Shown here: in pieces, positions 6,543 through 6,863 of the stretch
Numbering within the stretch: the first letter of the stretch is position 1
Layout: each line of letters starts with the position of its first letter
Source of the DNA: CAYGHG01 sp964349515
GTDB lineage: Bacteria > Oederibacteriota > PGYV01 > CAYGHG01
Reading direction: 5' to 3'
Assembly: GCA_964349515.1 (NCBI GenBank)
Contig: CAYGHG010000128.1
Coordinates: 1 to 6,863, forward strand
Length of the DNA stretch: 6,863 nt
Notes under the pieces: generated by a model
Database searches by the model: none
Told to the model about the DNA's origin: nothing
Seen by the model: the letters and a program-made list of their open reading frames with translations, nothing else
Program-made: the position numbers and the translations under genes

Positions 6543-6549
6543 CCCTCTC
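6543..6549 (-). promoter_or_regulatory. ribosome binding site deciding the TTG start of the surface-protein gene
   Basis: GAGAGGG on the minus strand, 4 nt before the TTG at 6538 and about 19 nt before the ATG at 6523. The spacing, together with the two lysines needed for the signal-peptide n-region, favours TTG. Confidence 0.6.
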
Positions 6550-6550
6550 A

Positions 6551-6573
6551 AAAAGGGTATAAGTACCCCTTTT
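6551..6573. promoter_or_regulatory. hairpin in the 5' leader of the surface-protein gene
   Basis: AAAAGGGTA at 6551-6559 pairs with TACCCCTTTT at 6564-6573. This makes a 9-bp stem with one bulged base and a 4-nt loop (TAAG). It ends immediately before the ribosome binding site. If transcription starts near 6574, the mRNA would begin with this stem-loop, a known way to stabilise mRNAs of abundant outer-membrane proteins. As DNA it could equally be an operator. The structure is seen; the role is inferred. Confidence 0.5.
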
Positions 6574-6580
6574 GATAGAT

Positions 6581-6607
6581 TTTATAATGATTTCAGTCCA
6601 AAAGCAA
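6581..6607 (-). promoter_or_regulatory. candidate promoter of the surface-protein gene
   Basis: On the minus strand there is a -10 TATAAA (6586-6581) and a weak -35 TTGCTT (6607-6602) with a 15-nt spacer, which is shorter than ideal. The predicted start near 6574 falls exactly at the base of the leader hairpin. A perfect TATAAT also reads on the plus strand at 6583-6588, but it has no good -35 partner. Confidence 0.35.
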
Positions 6608-6690
6608 GATGTTGTATTAAAAACAGGTTTCAGGTTTAGAACAAATAAGAACGCAGAAGCGTAAGAACGGCCTAGGGTAAGTACAATTAG
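6608..6690. other. gene-free AT-rich spacer with short direct repeats
   Basis: No gene or RNA is recognisable here. The heptamer CAGGTTT occurs twice in tandem (6624-6637). TAAGAACG occurs at 6646-6653 and 6662-6669 around an AGAAGC word. These look like simple-sequence filler next to the dispersed repeat. Confidence 0.5.
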
Positions 6691-6863
6691 AATTTGCAGG
6701 TTGAGAGAACAAAAAACACAGGCGTGGATGTTTTTAACTTTTGTCTTTTGGCTTCTTGGCTTTCTTATGGGTTATGGCTTAATGGCTTAAAACTTAAAAT
6801 CAAATCCCCCTACGCCCCCTTTACCCCTCAAGGGGGTACTATAAAGAGTGAAAAAGGGGGTTA
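6691..6863 (+). repeat. dispersed intergenic repeat, right copy (pairs with 86-257)
   Basis: This is the second copy of the element at 86-257, in the same orientation and running off the window edge. It keeps every part: the AGAACAAAAAACACAGG lead, the TGGCTT words, the twin CTTAAAA, and the terminal hairpin. In that hairpin CCCCCTTT (6815-6822) pairs with AAAGGGGG (6853-6860). The inner hairpin is retained with a changed sequence, CCCC(TCAA)GGGG at 6824-6835, where the other copy has CCCT(TCA)AGGG. The homology may continue past base 6863. It lies upstream of the surface-protein promoter, so here the element is in a 5' setting rather than after a gene. Confidence 0.85.

Noticed and set aside
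6583..6588. A perfect TATAAT on the plus strand, as a divergent promoter.
   Set aside because: There is no -35-like element 16-18 nt upstream, and no plus-strand gene follows within the window.

Overview
The window comes from a diderm (Gram-negative) bacterium. It carries a surface protein with a cleavable signal peptide, an outer-membrane beta-barrel-like domain and a C-terminal OmpA-like peptidoglycan-binding domain. By eye the base composition is moderate, with AT-rich spacers between genes. The barrel type (PorV/UPF0164-like) joined to FlgD-type Ig-like modules is common in spirochaetes, the Fibrobacteres/Bacteroidetes group and several uncultivated diderm phyla. The sequence alone does not fix the lineage. 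The contig-like breaks (a 100-N gap and an unmerged overlap) suggest a short-read or metagenome-derived draft.

Layout: all three full genes are on the minus strand, so in transcription order they run right to left. (1) 6538-4256: a 760-residue exported protein with a barrel, three Ig-like modules and an OmpA domain, starting at TTG. (2) 3899-2361: a 512-residue TPR/coiled-coil protein, starting at GTG. A near-consensus sigma70 promoter lies just upstream (-35 TTGAAA, 17-nt spacer, -10 TATAAT). (3) 2261-255: uvrB, the nucleotide excision repair helicase subunit, complete at 668 residues. It sits 99 nt after gene 2 and may be co-transcribed with it. A possible 3' end of a convergent plus-strand gene lies at 3-131.

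Two copies of an approximately 172-bp non-coding repeat lie in direct orientation at 86-257 and 6691-6863, so they bracket the three-gene block. They are about 92% identical by hand alignment. Each ends in a C-run/G-run hairpin, and the left copy overlaps the uvrB stop codon. The spacer upstream of uvrB holds a related-looking, imperfect inverted array of AGACA-type words.

The run of N at 4156-4255 is almost certainly not a real gap. The 55 bases before it are identical to the 55 bases after it, so two contig ends overlap and were scaffolded without merging. The exported-protein gene is therefore complete.

I see no defence system, CRISPR array, transposase or RNA gene. The functional links between the three genes are weak: uvrB is housekeeping, the TPR protein is probably a scaffold, and the surface protein probably tethers the outer membrane to the cell wall. 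The most unusual items are the three-part surface protein, the paired hairpin repeat, and the 5'-end hairpin of the surface-protein mRNA.
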